From: a virus
Direction: 5' to 3' (one strand)
Length of the DNA stretch: 54,459 bases
Virus record (IMG/VR): IMGVR_UViG_3300008452_006594
Span: 1 to 54,459 of that record
Numbering within the stretch: the stretch's first letter is position 1; each line of letters opens with the position of its first letter. Positions 1-8,699 of this stretch are shown here, piece by piece. The notes under the pieces are model-generated. The model was not told where the DNA came from. It did not search any database and saw only the letters and a program-made list of their open reading frames with translations. The position numbers and the translations under genes were made by a program.

Positions 1-1
1 T

Positions 2-3000
2 AATGGAACTAGCGGAACAAATGGTACTAATGGAACATCAGGAACTAATGGAACTAGCGGAACAAATGGTACAAACGGGACCTCAGGTACGAATGGAACA
101 AATGGAACATCGGGTACTAACGGAACTAATGGTACAAACGGAACATCAGGTACTAACGGAACTAGTGGTACAAACGGAACTTCAGGTACGAATGGGACAA
201 ATGGTTCAAGCGGTACCAATGGTACTAGCGGTACAAATGGAACAAACGGTACTAGTGGAACAAATGGAACCTCAGGAACGAATGGTACTAATGGAACATC
301 GGGAACCAATGGAACTAGCGGAACTAATGGTACGAACGGTACAAGCGGTACCAATGGTACTAGCGGTACTAATGGAACTAGCGGTACTAATGGGACAAAT
401 GGTACGAGCGGGACTAATGGAACATCGGGAACCAATGGAACTAGCGGAACTAATGGTACGAACGGTACAAGTGGAACAAATGGAACTAGCGGTACTAATG
501 GAACTAGCGGTACTAATGGGACAAATGGTACGAGCGGGACCAATGGAACATCAGGAACAAATGGTACAAATGGTTCAAGTGGTACCAACGGAACTAGCGG
601 AACAAATGGTACGAATGGTACCAACGGTACTAGCGGAACAAATGGTTCAAGCGGTACTAATGGTACTTCAGGAACTAACGGAACTAATGGTACTAGCGGA
701 ACAAATGGTTCAAGCGGTACTAATGGTACTTCAGGAACTAACGGAACTAATGGATCTTCAGGTACTAATGGTACATCTGGTACTAATGGAACCAACGGAA
801 CTAGCGGAACAAATGGTACTTCAGGAACCAACGGTACTAGTGGAACAAACGGAACAAATGGAACTAGTGGAACAAATGGTTCTTCAGGTACAAACGGAAC
901 AAATGGTTCGAGTGGTACCAACGGAACTAGCGGGACCAATGGAACTTCAGGAACTAATGGAACAAATGGTACAAGTGGTACTAATGGAACATCAGGAACT
1001 AATGGATCTTCGGGAACTAATGGTACTAGCGGTACTAACGGAACATCAGGAACGAATGGTACTAGCGGAACAAACGGAACTTCAGGAACCAACGGGACTA
1101 ATGGAACATCAGGTACAAATGGAACGTCAGGGACTAACGGTACAAATGGGTCAAGTGGTACAAACGGAACGTCAGGTACTAATGGGACTTCGGGAACAAA
1201 TGGAACCAACGGTACAAATGGGTCAAGTGGTACAAACGGAACAAACGGTACAAGTGGAACCAACGGAACATCGGGAACTAATGGTTCTAGCGGTACGAAT
1301 GGTACTTCAGGAACTAATGGTACGAATGGATCTTCGGGAACTAATGGTACTAGCGGTACTAACGGAACTAATGGATCTTCAGGTACAAATGGAACATCAG
1401 GTACTAACGGAACTAATGGATCTTCAGGTACAAATGGAACATCAGGTACTAACGGAACTAATGGATCTTCAGGTACAAATGGAACGTCAGGAACTAATGG
1501 AACTTCAGGTACAAACGGAACAAACGGTAGTTCGGGAACAAATGGAACTAGCGGTACAAATGGGACTAATGGCTCTTCAGGAACAAATGGAACTTCAGGA
1601 ACCAACGGAACAAACGGTACTTCAGGAACCAACGGAACATCGGGTACTAACGGAACTAGTGGGACAAATGGTACTAACGGGTCTTCAGGTACAAATGGAA
1701 CGTCAGGAACTAATGGAACTTCAGGTACAAACGGAACAAACGGTAGTTCGGGAACAAATGGAACTAGCGGTACAAATGGGACTAATGGATCTTCAGGTAC
1801 TAACGGGACAAATGGTTCAAGCGGTACCAACGGAACTTCAGGAACTAACGGAACATCCGGTACTAATGGAACAAATGGTTCAAGTGGTACCAACGGAACT
1901 AGTGGTACTAACGGAACAAATGGATCGAGCGGTACAAATGGAACAAACGGTTCAAGTGGAACAAACGGAACATCAGGAACTAATGGTACAAGTGGAACCA
2001 ACGGAACATCAGGAACTAATGGAACCAATGGTACAAGTGGGGTTTCTCCTACAGTACCTGGAGCTAATAATGAAGTACTAACTTCAGATGGTGCGGGCGG
2101 CATAGTTGCTGAATCACTTTTAACTTTTGATGGTACAATCACATCACCTTACTTGAATATTAATTCAGTAAAGGTAGGTAGAGGGAATAACAATGTTGCA
2201 ACTAACATTTCAATTGGATGTACGGTTGCATTTGCTAATACCGCAACGGGACCATTAAACATTGCAATTGGTGGATTTTCTTTAAAATGTAATACTACAG
2301 GATGTAGGAATGTTGGTATTGGACCGAACAGCCTTTACACGAATACTTCAGGAAATAGAAATATTGGTATTGGATATAGGTCTTTACTGTTGAACTCGAA
2401 TGGTGCAGAAAACGTCGCAATAGGGGGACAATCTACTTTATCTTCAAATACCTCGGGAAGTAATAATGTTGGTATTGGTAGCTACGCTTTGAGATATACA
2501 ACAACAGGAAATTACAACTTTGCGATTGGTAGTAGAGTATTAAATTGTAATACAACGGGAAGTTGTAATATTGGTATTGGTCGATTATCATTATATTGTA
2601 ACACAACTGGTTGTCACAACACGGCATTTGGATTTTGTTCATTACGTAGTAATACTACAGGTTCACAAAATAATGCAATGGGTCAATACGCATTGAGAAG
2701 TAACACTACAGGTTCACAAAATAATGCATTTGGGCGTAATGCTTTACGAAGCAATGTTAGTGGTGTCAATAACGTCGCAATTGGTGATGGTACTTTATTT
2801 AATAATACAATTGGTAGTGGTAATTTAGCAGTTGGGTATCGATCTATGTCTTCAAACATAAATGGGGGTAATAATACCGCAATTGGTAGATACTCTTTAC
2901 AATCTAACACACAGGGAACCTATAATAACGCGATAGGATTATCTTCATTACGTAATAACACATTAGGTTGTCATAATACGGCAATTGGTAGGTATTCATT

Positions 3001-5326
3001 GTTAAATAACAATACAGGTAACTTTAATACCGCAATTGGTCAATATGCTTTAAGAAATAATACGTCGGGTCTTCATAACATAGCAATTGGTTGTCAATCC
3101 TTACGTTATAATACAACAGGGTGTGATAATGTTTCGTTTGGACGAGACGCATTACGTTTCTCTACAACAGGCAGTAATAATATTGGAATTGGTAGAGAAA
3201 CTCTATACGCATTTGGGGCTAAATATGACAACGTTGCGATAGGGTATCGATCTTTAAAATGCGTAACAACAGGATGTTGTAATATAGCAATTGGTAGACG
3301 AGCATCATATAATAATACAACTGGTAATAATAATGTTTCTATTGGATCGGGAGTATTATTTCAAAATACAACGGGTTGTCAAAATATTGGAATAGGAATA
3401 TCTAATTTAGATAATAATACGACAGGTTATCAGAATATCTCCATAGGTGCGTCCGCTTCACTTGCCAATACAACTGGATCACGAAACCTTTCAATTGGGT
3501 ACAGAGCATTATTTTCAAATGTTGGGGGTTGTTATAATATTGCAATAGGTCACTTTAGTTTATATTGTAGTAATACACTAAGTCACGAAATTGCAATTGG
3601 TTCGGAAGCTATGAGATATAGAGCCCCTTTCAATTTACCTGGACCTGCAAATATTGCTATTGGTCTGTTCGCCCTAAGGGGGTGTAACTATACGTATAAA
3701 CAATGTGGATATGGAAACATTGCAATTGGCGGTTGTTCTCAAAGATATAACTCTACAGGACATTACAATATAGGTATAGGTAGTAACACATTAACTTTAA
3801 ATAAAACTGGACGGCAAAATGTTGCTATTGGTGCAAATGCACTTAGAAATACAACAGCTTACAATCCATCCGTAGCGGTAGGTTTTTTAGCCTTATGTAC
3901 CCAAACAACAGGTTATAATAATACTGCAGTAGGTACGAGAGCTTTACAATCAAATTCAACTGGTATTAGAAATACCGCAGTTGGTCATTTCGCATTAATA
4001 TATAATACTGGAAATGACAATACTGGAGTGGGTTACAATACTCAAAATAATGGAGGAACTGCATATGCAAATAGTTCCTTAGGAAGTAAAACATTAGAGT
4101 CCAACATAGCAGGTTTTCATAATGTTGCTATGGGATATAGAGCATTAGCAAAAAATTTGACTGGTTTTAAAAATACTGGTTTAGGTTCTCGTTCAATAGA
4201 AAATAATACTTATGGTCATAATAATATTGGAATTGGTTATCAATCTCTATATAACAATAACACAGGATATCAAAACATTGCAATAGGTACTTGTAGTTTA
4301 CTAAATAATACATACGGTCAATTTAATATTGCTCAAGGATATAGAGCCATGTATAATAACACGTATGGATGTTTTAACGTTGCAATTGGTAGATGTGTAC
4401 TTGAAAATAATACAACCGCAAATGAAAACATTGCTATCGGTAGAAAACCTTTATTCTCAAACACTACAGGTACTCAAAACATCGCTTTAGGTAGAAACGC
4501 ACTTATCTGTAACTCAACAGGAAATTACAACATTGCAATGGGTAGAACTGCACTATATGAAAATACAACTGGTGTAGGAAACGTTTCAATTGGTATTCGA
4601 ACAATGGCATATAACAAATCAGGATCTTGTAATGTTGTTTTAGGTTATAGAGCAAATTATAATGGTTATCAGTCGTGTTTTAATGTGTTTATAGGTACTA
4701 AAGCAGGTTGTAATCATTCTTGTTATTGTACTAATGCTAATGTTGCAATAGGATTTCAAGCTTTATTCTCAAGTGTTGCAACTTCAGAAAACGTTGCTAT
4801 TGGTACTGAAACATTATATGGTAATACTTCGGGTGGTGTAAACGTTGCAATAGGGGAAAGATCTCAAAGAAATTTAACTACAGGTCAAAGAAACGTAAGT
4901 GTTGGTTCGCGAGCCATGTATTATGCAACCACAACTAGATATAGTATTGGTGTAGGTGCTTGGGCGGGGTCTAAATTAACTACAGGTTATGATAATATTG
5001 CAATCGGTAGATGTGCATCTTATAATCAACCAACAACATCTAAGAATAATATTGCCATAGGTAGAGAAGCAAACTGTGCAACAACTTATCAAGGTGATAA
5101 TAATATATTTTTGGGTTACAGAACTGGTATGCCGACTGGTAACTACACCGCTTCAGTTGCGATAGGTGGTTATACAGACATACAAGCTAGTAATTATATA
5201 CACTTTGGTTCTGCAGTAGGAGGATTCAATTTGGGGGTTGTTAGTTCAGGTATTGGATGTACGGTTAGTGATATTTGGCCTGTTTATATCAATGGAGTGT
5301 TGAGAAAAATAATGTTATCTTGTTAA
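2..5326 (+). CDS. Giant tail fibre/adhesin, 5' end missing: collagen-like stalk plus YadA-head-like repeats
   Basis: The frame starting at base 2 stays open to the TAA at 5324-5326, giving 1774 visible residues; the true start lies upstream of the window. Residues 1-680 are uninterrupted Gly-X-Y triplets, mostly GTN and GTS. A short linker (VSPTVPGANNEVLTSDGAGG, about 681-700) follows. The rest, to about residue 1700, is a 17-residue repeat of the form N-x-A-I-G-x-x-x-L-x-x-N-T-T-G-x-x, as in YadA/trimeric-adhesin head domains, ending in a short globular tail. Collagen-like stalks and such left-handed beta-roll heads are typical of trimeric phage fibres, so a receptor-binding or whisker fibre is likely. 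There is no visible S74 chaperone domain. A reading that starts at the TTG at 2153 would wrongly cut off the stalk. Confidence 0.85.
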   Translation, partial: NGTSGTNGTNGTSGTNGTSGTNGTNGTSGTNGTNGTSGTNGTNGTNGTSGTNGTSGTNGTSGTNGTNGSSGTNGTSGTNGTNGTSGTNGTSGTNGTNGTSGTNGTSGTNGTNGTSGTNGTSGTNGTSGTNGTNGTSGTNGTSGTNGTSGTNGTNGTSGTNGTSGTNGTSGTNGTNGTSGTNGTSGTNGTNGSSGTNGTSGTNGTNGTNGTSGTNGSSGTNGTSGTNGTNGTSGTNGSSGTNGTSGTNGTNGSSGTNGTSGTNGTNGTSGTNGTSGTNGTSGTNGTNGTSGTNGSSGTNGTNGSSGTNGTSGTNGTSGTNGTNGTSGTNGTSGTNGSSGTNGTSGTNGTSGTNGTSGTNGTSGTNGTNGTSGTNGTSGTNGTNGSSGTNGTSGTNGTSGTNGTNGTNGSSGTNGTNGTSGTNGTSGTNGSSGTNGTSGTNGTNGSSGTNGTSGTNGTNGSSGTNGTSGTNGTNGSSGTNGTSGTNGTNGSSGTNGTSGTNGTSGTNGTNGSSGTNGTSGTNGTNGSSGTNGTSGTNGTNGTSGTNGTSGTNGTSGTNGTNGSSGTNGTSGTNGTSGTNGTNGSSGTNGTSGTNGTNGSSGTNGTNGSSGTNGTSGTNGTSGTNGTNGSSGTNGTSGTNGTNGSSGTNGTNGSSGTNGTSGTNGTSGTNGTSGTNGTNGTSGVSPTVPGANNEVLTSDGAGGIVAESLLTFDGTITSPYLNINSVKVGRGNNNVATNISIGCTVAFANTATGPLNIAIGGFSLKCNTTGCRNVGIGPNSLYTNTSGNRNIGIGYRSLLLNSNGAENVAIGGQSTLSSNTSGSNNVGIGSYALRYTTTGNYNFAIGSRVLNCNTTGSCNIGIGRLSLYCNTTGCHNTAFGFCSLRSNTTGSQNNAMGQYALRSNTTGSQNNAFGRNALRSNVSGVNNVAIGDGTLFNNTIGSGNLAVGYRSMSSNINGGNNTAIGRYSLQSNTQGTYNNAIGLSSLRNNTLGCHNTAIGRYSLLNNNTGNFNTAIGQYALRNNTSGLHNIAIGCQSLRYNTTGCDNVSFGRDALRFSTTGSNNIGIGRETLYAFGAKYDNVAIGYRSLKCVTTGCCNIAIGRRASYNNTTGNNNVSIGSGVLFQNTTGCQNIGIGISNLDNNTTGYQNISIGASASLANTTGSRNLSIGYRALFSNVGGCYNIAIGHFSLYCSNTLSHEIAIGSEAMRYRAPFNLPGPANIAIGLFALRGCNYTYKQCGYGNIAIGGCSQRYNSTGHYNIGIGSNTLTLNKTGRQNVAIGANALRNTTAYNPSVAVGFLALCTQTTGYNNTAVGTRALQSNSTGIRNTAVGHFALIYNTGNDNTGVGYNTQNNGGTAYANSSLGSKTLESNIAGFHNVAMGYRALAKNLTGFKNTGLGSRSIENNTYGHNNIGIGYQSLYNNNTGYQNIAIGTCSLLNNTYGQFNIAQGYRAMYNNTYGCFNVAIGRCVLENNTTANENIAIGRKPLFSNTTGTQNIALGRNALICNSTGNYNIAMGRTALYENTTGVGNVSIGIRTMAYNKSGSCNVVLGYRANYNGYQSCFNVFIGTKAGCNHSCYCTNANVAIGFQALFSSVATSENVAIGTETLYGNTSGGVNVAIGERSQRNLTTGQRNVSVGSRAMYYATTTRYSIGVGAWAGSKLTTGYDNIAIGRCASYNQPTTSKNNIAIGREANCATTYQGDNNIFLGYRTGMPTGNYTASVAIGGYTDIQASNYIHFGSAVGGFNLGVVSSGIGCTVSDIWPVYINGVLRKIMLSC
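1355..1489 (+). repeat. Three tandem copies of a 45-bp unit inside the collagen-like array
   Basis: Copies at 1355-1399, 1400-1444 and 1445-1489 are identical except for one late ACA/ACG difference in the third. The unit is five Gly-X-Y triplets, so the duplication keeps both the reading frame and the collagen register. Confidence 0.85.
1466..1788 (+). repeat. Perfect 107-bp direct repeat, offset 216 bp
   Basis: Bases 1466-1572 recur exactly at 1682-1788, silent codon choices included. The offset is 24 x 9 bp, so triplet register is preserved. Similar copies occur as a 63-bp tandem (626-688 and 689-751) and at a 126-bp offset (around 295 and 421). This is the signature of recent unequal recombination within the gene. 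Confidence 0.8.
2170..5250 (+). repeat. 51-bp-period (17-residue) beta-roll repeats
   Basis: The successive coils each carry A-I-G (or V/I-G-I-G), a hydrophobic L, then N-N-T-T-G. Spacing between AIG motifs is 17 residues over most of the region, with a few longer insertions (for example around 3190-3240 and 3600-3720). Nucleotide identity between neighbouring units is modest, so the repeat is old at DNA level. Confidence 0.85.
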
Positions 5327-5372
5327 AAAACATAGACATTTTTATTAACTATAGTATTTTTTAAAATAAAAA

Positions 5373-6191
5373 ATGGTACAAAAAATATTTTATAACACAT
5401 CACTCCCAAGAGCAGGGTCTACATTACTTCAAAACATTTTGATGCAAAATCCTGAATTTTATTCAACACCAACTTCTGGCCTTGCTGATTTATTGATGAC
5501 TGCAAGGAGTGTTTATTCAACAGGAGACGCATTTAGAGCTCAAGATCCTGAGGAAATGAAAAATGGAATGAAAAATTTCTATAAACAAGGTTTGTATGGG
5601 TTTTATAATGCAATTACAAATAGACCGTATGTTTTTGAAAAAAGTAGGGCTTGGATCGGTAATTATGGATTTTTGGAGTTTTTTGAAGAAGATATCAAAA
5701 TGGTTTGTATGGTTAGAGACTTACGTTCTATTTTTTCATCAATGGAAAAAAACTTTAGAAAAAATCAACACAAAGATCCTATGATTGTCAATGGAGTTGA
5801 ATTGAAAAATATGACAACAGTTGCAAGAATTGATCACTTCTCAACAACTCCACCTGTTGGTCCGTCAATTGAATGGTTATTTGAAGCAATACACCAAGGA
5901 TATGATAAAAAAATTCATTTTATACGTTTTGAAGATTTGACTGTAAATCCTGAAAAAGAAATGAAAAAACTATATAACTATTTAGGATTTGATTATTATC
6001 CTCACCACTTTACAAACATGGAACAACTAACACACGAGAATGATGTAATTCATGGAATTTTTGGCGACCATACAATTAAACCAAATATTGAGCCATATAA
6101 AGAAGACTTTATTGAAGTTTTAAGTAAAGAACAATCAGATAGAATTAGATCTCACTATGATTGGTTTTATAAAAGATTTAACTATTTATAA
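5373..6191 (+). CDS. PAPS-dependent sulfotransferase
   Basis: 272 residues. The N-terminal motif SLPRAGSTLLQNIL (residues 10-23) is the 5'-phosphosulfate-binding loop of the sulfotransferase superfamily. VCMVRDLRSIFSS (111-123) fits the 3'-phosphate-binding R..D/S motif. Enzymes of this family move sulfate from PAPS to hydroxyls of sugars, proteins or small molecules; the acceptor cannot be told from sequence. No signal peptide, so it is cytoplasmic. Just downstream the phage encodes an APS kinase, which makes the PAPS donor. The ATG at 5373 follows an A-rich leader with a degenerate TATTTTTT element. Length is normal for a bacterial single-domain sulfotransferase. Confidence 0.85.
   Translation: MVQKIFYNTSLPRAGSTLLQNILMQNPEFYSTPTSGLADLLMTARSVYSTGDAFRAQDPEEMKNGMKNFYKQGLYGFYNAITNRPYVFEKSRAWIGNYGFLEFFEEDIKMVCMVRDLRSIFSSMEKNFRKNQHKDPMIVNGVELKNMTTVARIDHFSTTPPVGPSIEWLFEAIHQGYDKKIHFIRFEDLTVNPEKEMKKLYNYLGFDYYPHHFTNMEQLTHENDVIHGIFGDHTIKPNIEPYKEDFIEVLSKEQSDRIRSHYDWFYKRFNYL
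6183..6190 (+). promoter_or_regulatory. TATTTATA element (candidate late promoter) before 6194
   Basis: The motif overlaps the last codons and stop of the sulfotransferase gene and lies only 3 nt before the next ATG, as at several other genes here. Confidence 0.4.
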
Positions 6192-6193
6192 TT

Positions 6194-6454
6194 ATGGAAA
6201 CACAAGACACACCACCAAACCCAAGAAATTCTGTATCGGCAGCCTTTGATTCGGTAAACTTAATCAATAACACAATACCATCTACAGGAAAAACTATAGA
6301 TGAAAAAATAGACATTGTGAAACGCAACAAAGACCATTTAGAAATTATGATGGGTAAAAGTTGGTTTACAGAAGCTTTAATAAATGACGAAGGCAATCAA
6401 ATACAAACCTGTATTGTAAATGCTCAAAATTTCTTAGACTCTAATGGCGGATAA
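6194..6454 (+). CDS. Small acidic protein, paralogue of the next gene
   Basis: 86 residues, function not recognised. The sequence is polar, with no membrane segment or known motif. It aligns by eye with the N-terminal 90 residues of the following protein: both have (A/L)DS(V/I)..IN near residue 20, a K(D/K)HL.I helix in the middle and a C-terminal F(L/I)..N..GG. It overlaps that gene by 11 nt, which suggests tandem duplication and translational coupling. It sits between a sulfotransferase and a glycosyltransferase among virion genes, so a small fibre-associated or chaperone role is possible but unproven. Confidence 0.7.
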   Translation: METQDTPPNPRNSVSAAFDSVNLINNTIPSTGKTIDEKIDIVKRNKDHLEIMMGKSWFTEALINDEGNQIQTCIVNAQNFLDSNGG

Positions 6455-6938
6455 TTCTTTTGATAGGGTAAAGGTTGCATTAGACTCAATTACAATGATC
6501 AATAAATTGATTGAGAATACAAGCACGCCTTCAGGAAATTTAGATCCACCAAATATAAATGAGATTATTGAATTTAATAAAAAACATTTAATGATTGAAA
6601 AAGATAAAGGTGGTTTTAGTGAGACTGAACTTACATTGATTGAAAATAAAATTTCTGAGGCTACAACTTTCATAGAAAACAATCCTAATAACGGTGGAGG
6701 AGGAGTTTCACCATACGTTGTTTTTTTCCAAGATTGTAAGTTAGGGTTTGAATTTGGGGTCAATTTTTCTCCCGAATACCCAAATTTAAAAATTGGTGAC
6801 ACATATGGTTTAGACGCCAAAGGATATCGAGGTTGTGGTCAAGTAACATCTACACCAAAAAAAACACCACCAATTTATAAAAGTCCGTCAATAGTAACGT
6901 ACTTTGAATTTTGTCAGCAATGTATTGACAAGTTCTAA
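6444..6938 (+). CDS. Small protein with paralogous N-domain and Gly-linked C-domain
   Basis: 164 residues, function not recognised. Residues 1-85 repeat the fold of the preceding 86-residue protein. After a GGGG hinge (about 88-91) comes a distinct C-terminal domain (about 92-164) with several Cys and aromatic residues (FFQDCKLGFEFG, GYRGCGQVTS, FEFCQQCIDKF). The two-Cys C-terminus could be a metal site or disulfide pair, but I cannot name a family. The ATG lies inside the end of the previous gene. Confidence 0.7.
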   Translation: MADNSFDRVKVALDSITMINKLIENTSTPSGNLDPPNINEIIEFNKKHLMIEKDKGGFSETELTLIENKISEATTFIENNPNNGGGGVSPYVVFFQDCKLGFEFGVNFSPEYPNLKIGDTYGLDAKGYRGCGQVTSTPKKTPPIYKSPSIVTYFEFCQQCIDKF

Positions 6939-6995
6939 TATATCTTACTAAAAGATTTATTTAAAATTTATTTTTCTTATTTTTTTATAAAAAAT

Positions 6996-7874
6996 ATGGA
7001 AGAAAAATATATTGTTTGGCATATTGAGGGTGGTTTAGGAAAAAACGTTGCTGCAACATCTTTACTAAAATCCATTAAAGAAAAATATGTCGATAGAAAA
7101 ATAATTGTTGTTGCTTCTTATCCTGACATTTTTATTAATAACCCAAATATCTACAGAGTTTATAGAGTAGGTAATACTCAATACTTTTATGATGATTTTA
7201 TAAAAGATAAAGACACTATAGTGTTTAGACATGAACCATATTATCAAACAAATCATTTTCATAAAAGAAAACATTTAATAGAAAATTGGTGTGAATTATT
7301 AAATTTAGATTACGAAAATCAAACTCCAGATATACAATTTAATTTAGTTCAAGAAAGAATTGGTTTAAAGTGGAGACGAGAAAAACCTATATTACTCATT
7401 CAAACCAATGGTGGTCTAATTACATCTGATCTACCTTATTCTTGGACAAGAGACATACCTTTTGATCTATCCCTACAAATTGTAGAAAAATATAAAGAGG
7501 AGTACCATATCATACAAGTTTGTAAACCATCCTCAAGAAAAATTCCTGAAGCTGAAGTGATTGATCAAGAAATGTCAAATATAGATTTATTCACATTACT
7601 AACTTATAGTAGTAAAAGAATTCTTATTGATTCTTGTTTACAACATGTTGCTGCGGCTTTTAATTTAGAATCGTCTGTTTTATGGATTGGTACTTCACCA
7701 AAAGTATTTGGTTATACAATTCATAATAATATAGTTGCTAACCCACCTACGGGTAATATTAAACATCCAAATTCATATCTGTTTGATTATTCATTTGAAG
7801 GTTTGGCCTTTGAATGTCCTTATTATTCAATAAACGAAATGTTTGATGTTGATAAACTTTTAGAAAAAATATAA
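6996..7874 (+). CDS. GT-B glycosyltransferase, heptosyltransferase (GT9)-like
   Basis: 292 residues. It begins WHIEGGLGKNVAATSLLKSI (residues 8-27), resembling the Gly-rich N-terminal loop of GT9/ADP-heptose transferases that binds the acceptor. The second half has the expected nucleotide-sugar domain pattern: strand PILLIQTNGG, then LIDSCLQHVAAAFN, then VLWIGTSPKVFGY. GT9 enzymes transfer heptose or related sugars to LPS or protein. Substrate here is unknown. The stop is two bases before the APS kinase ATG, so the two are probably co-expressed. Confidence 0.65.
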   Translation: MEEKYIVWHIEGGLGKNVAATSLLKSIKEKYVDRKIIVVASYPDIFINNPNIYRVYRVGNTQYFYDDFIKDKDTIVFRHEPYYQTNHFHKRKHLIENWCELLNLDYENQTPDIQFNLVQERIGLKWRREKPILLIQTNGGLITSDLPYSWTRDIPFDLSLQIVEKYKEEYHIIQVCKPSSRKIPEAEVIDQEMSNIDLFTLLTYSSKRILIDSCLQHVAAAFNLESSVLWIGTSPKVFGYTIHNNIVANPPTGNIKHPNSYLFDYSFEGLAFECPYYSINEMFDVDKLLEKI

Positions 7875-7876
7875 AT

Positions 7877-8329
7877 ATGATTTATTGGTTTACAGGTCAA
7901 CCTGGTGCGGGTAAGACCTCAATTGCTGAAGTACTAATTACAAAACTACCAAATAACACCTTTCACGTTGATGGTGATGATCTAAGAGAAATCTTTAATA
8001 ACAAAGATTATAGTGAATTGGGAAGAAGAAAGAATATTGAACTTGCTCAACACATTACACATTTTCTACATAACAAAGGTAATGATGTTATTGTAAGTTT
8101 AGTTTCTCCTTACAGAGATCAGAGAGAAGAATTTAAATCAAAGTTGGGTAATGACATTATCGAGATATATGTTCATACCGAAAATTTAAGAGGACGTGAA
8201 GACTTTCACGTTAAGAACTACGAAGAACCATTAGAAAACTTTTTAGACATGGATACTTCAGATGTAATAATTGAAACTTGTGTTAATCAAATTTTAGGAT
8301 ATGAAAAACTACATAGCAAAAGCAGATAA
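7877..8329 (+). CDS. cysC: Adenylylsulfate (APS) kinase
   Basis: 150 residues. It has the P-loop GQPGAGKTS (7-15), the substrate motif DGDDLRE (32-38), GRRKNIELA (49-57) and SPYRDQREEF (77-86), in the order expected for APS kinases; FHVKNYEEP (110-118) matches the family's C-terminal signature. The enzyme phosphorylates APS with ATP to make PAPS, the sulfate donor for sulfotransferases. It is slightly shorter than the usual 170-200 residues, losing part of the mobile lid. The next gene starts 29 nt before its stop. With the sulfotransferase at 5373 it forms a self-contained donor-making and donor-using pair. Confidence 0.85.
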   Translation: MIYWFTGQPGAGKTSIAEVLITKLPNNTFHVDGDDLREIFNNKDYSELGRRKNIELAQHITHFLHNKGNDVIVSLVSPYRDQREEFKSKLGNDIIEIYVHTENLRGREDFHVKNYEEPLENFLDMDTSDVIIETCVNQILGYEKLHSKSR

Positions 8330-8699
8330 GAAAACCTCATCAACAGACAGACAATACTCAATGTTTGTTGGGAGATGGCAACCATTGCATGAAGGTCATC
8401 AATGGTTATTTAATCAAGCGTTAGAGGAAGGTAAAAACGTTTTGATTTGTATTAGAGATGTAAAACCTGACGATAAAAATCCTTTTACTCCTGATGAGGT
8501 TAAAAAGAATATTGAGGACCACTATGGTAACTTAATCACTGAAGAGCGTGTTAAGGTAATTATTATTCCCGATATAGAATCAATTAACTACGGTAGAGGT
8601 GTTGGATACGACGTAATTGAGCATGTACCACCACAAAATATTCACGACATTTCTGCGACTAAAGTAAGAGAACAAATGAAGAAAGAAGGTAAGATATGA
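8301..8699 (+). CDS. HxGH nucleotidyltransferase (NMNAT/cytidylyltransferase superfamily; ATP-sulfurylase-like role possible)
   Basis: 132 residues. GRWQPLHEGH (24-33) carries the HxGH active site and ISATKVREQMKKEG (117-130) the second nucleotide-binding ISxTxxR motif. The superfamily transfers AMP or CMP to a phosphate-like acceptor and includes NMN adenylyltransferase, cytidylyltransferases and ATP sulfurylase. Sequence alone does not settle the substrate. Overlap with APS kinase makes an APS-forming activity an attractive guess, while NAD salvage is the usual role for short phage members. The first 20 residues are absent from the core fold; an internal ATG at 8361 (MFVGRWQ) is an alternative start. 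Confidence 0.75.
   Translation: MKNYIAKADKKTSSTDRQYSMFVGRWQPLHEGHQWLFNQALEEGKNVLICIRDVKPDDKNPFTPDEVKKNIEDHYGNLITEERVKVIIIPDIESINYGRGVGYDVIEHVPPQNIHDISATKVREQMKKEGKI

Larger units (their letters stand above)
2..2041 (+). repeat. 9-bp-period collagen-like repeat array (GTN/GTS codons)
   Basis: About 2 kb of GGN-ACN-AAY or GGN-ACN-(AGY/TCN) codon triplets. Synonymous positions vary freely (GGT/GGA/GGG, all four ACN, AAT/AAC, AGC/AGT/TCA/TCG/TCT) while the protein repeat stays almost invariant. That points to selection on the Gly-X-Y pattern rather than simple recent slippage. Longer perfect copies inside the array show that segmental duplication also occurs. Confidence 0.95.

Noticed and set aside
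2-2041. CRISPR-like or other non-coding repeat array
   Set aside because: The repeat is continuous with no unique spacers, keeps one open frame and varies only at silent sites, so it is coding.
3-2081. Long Met/Gln/Leu-rich open frame across the first array
   Set aside because: It is the +1-shifted reading of GTN/GTS codons; the real protein is in the frame that continues into the fibre head.
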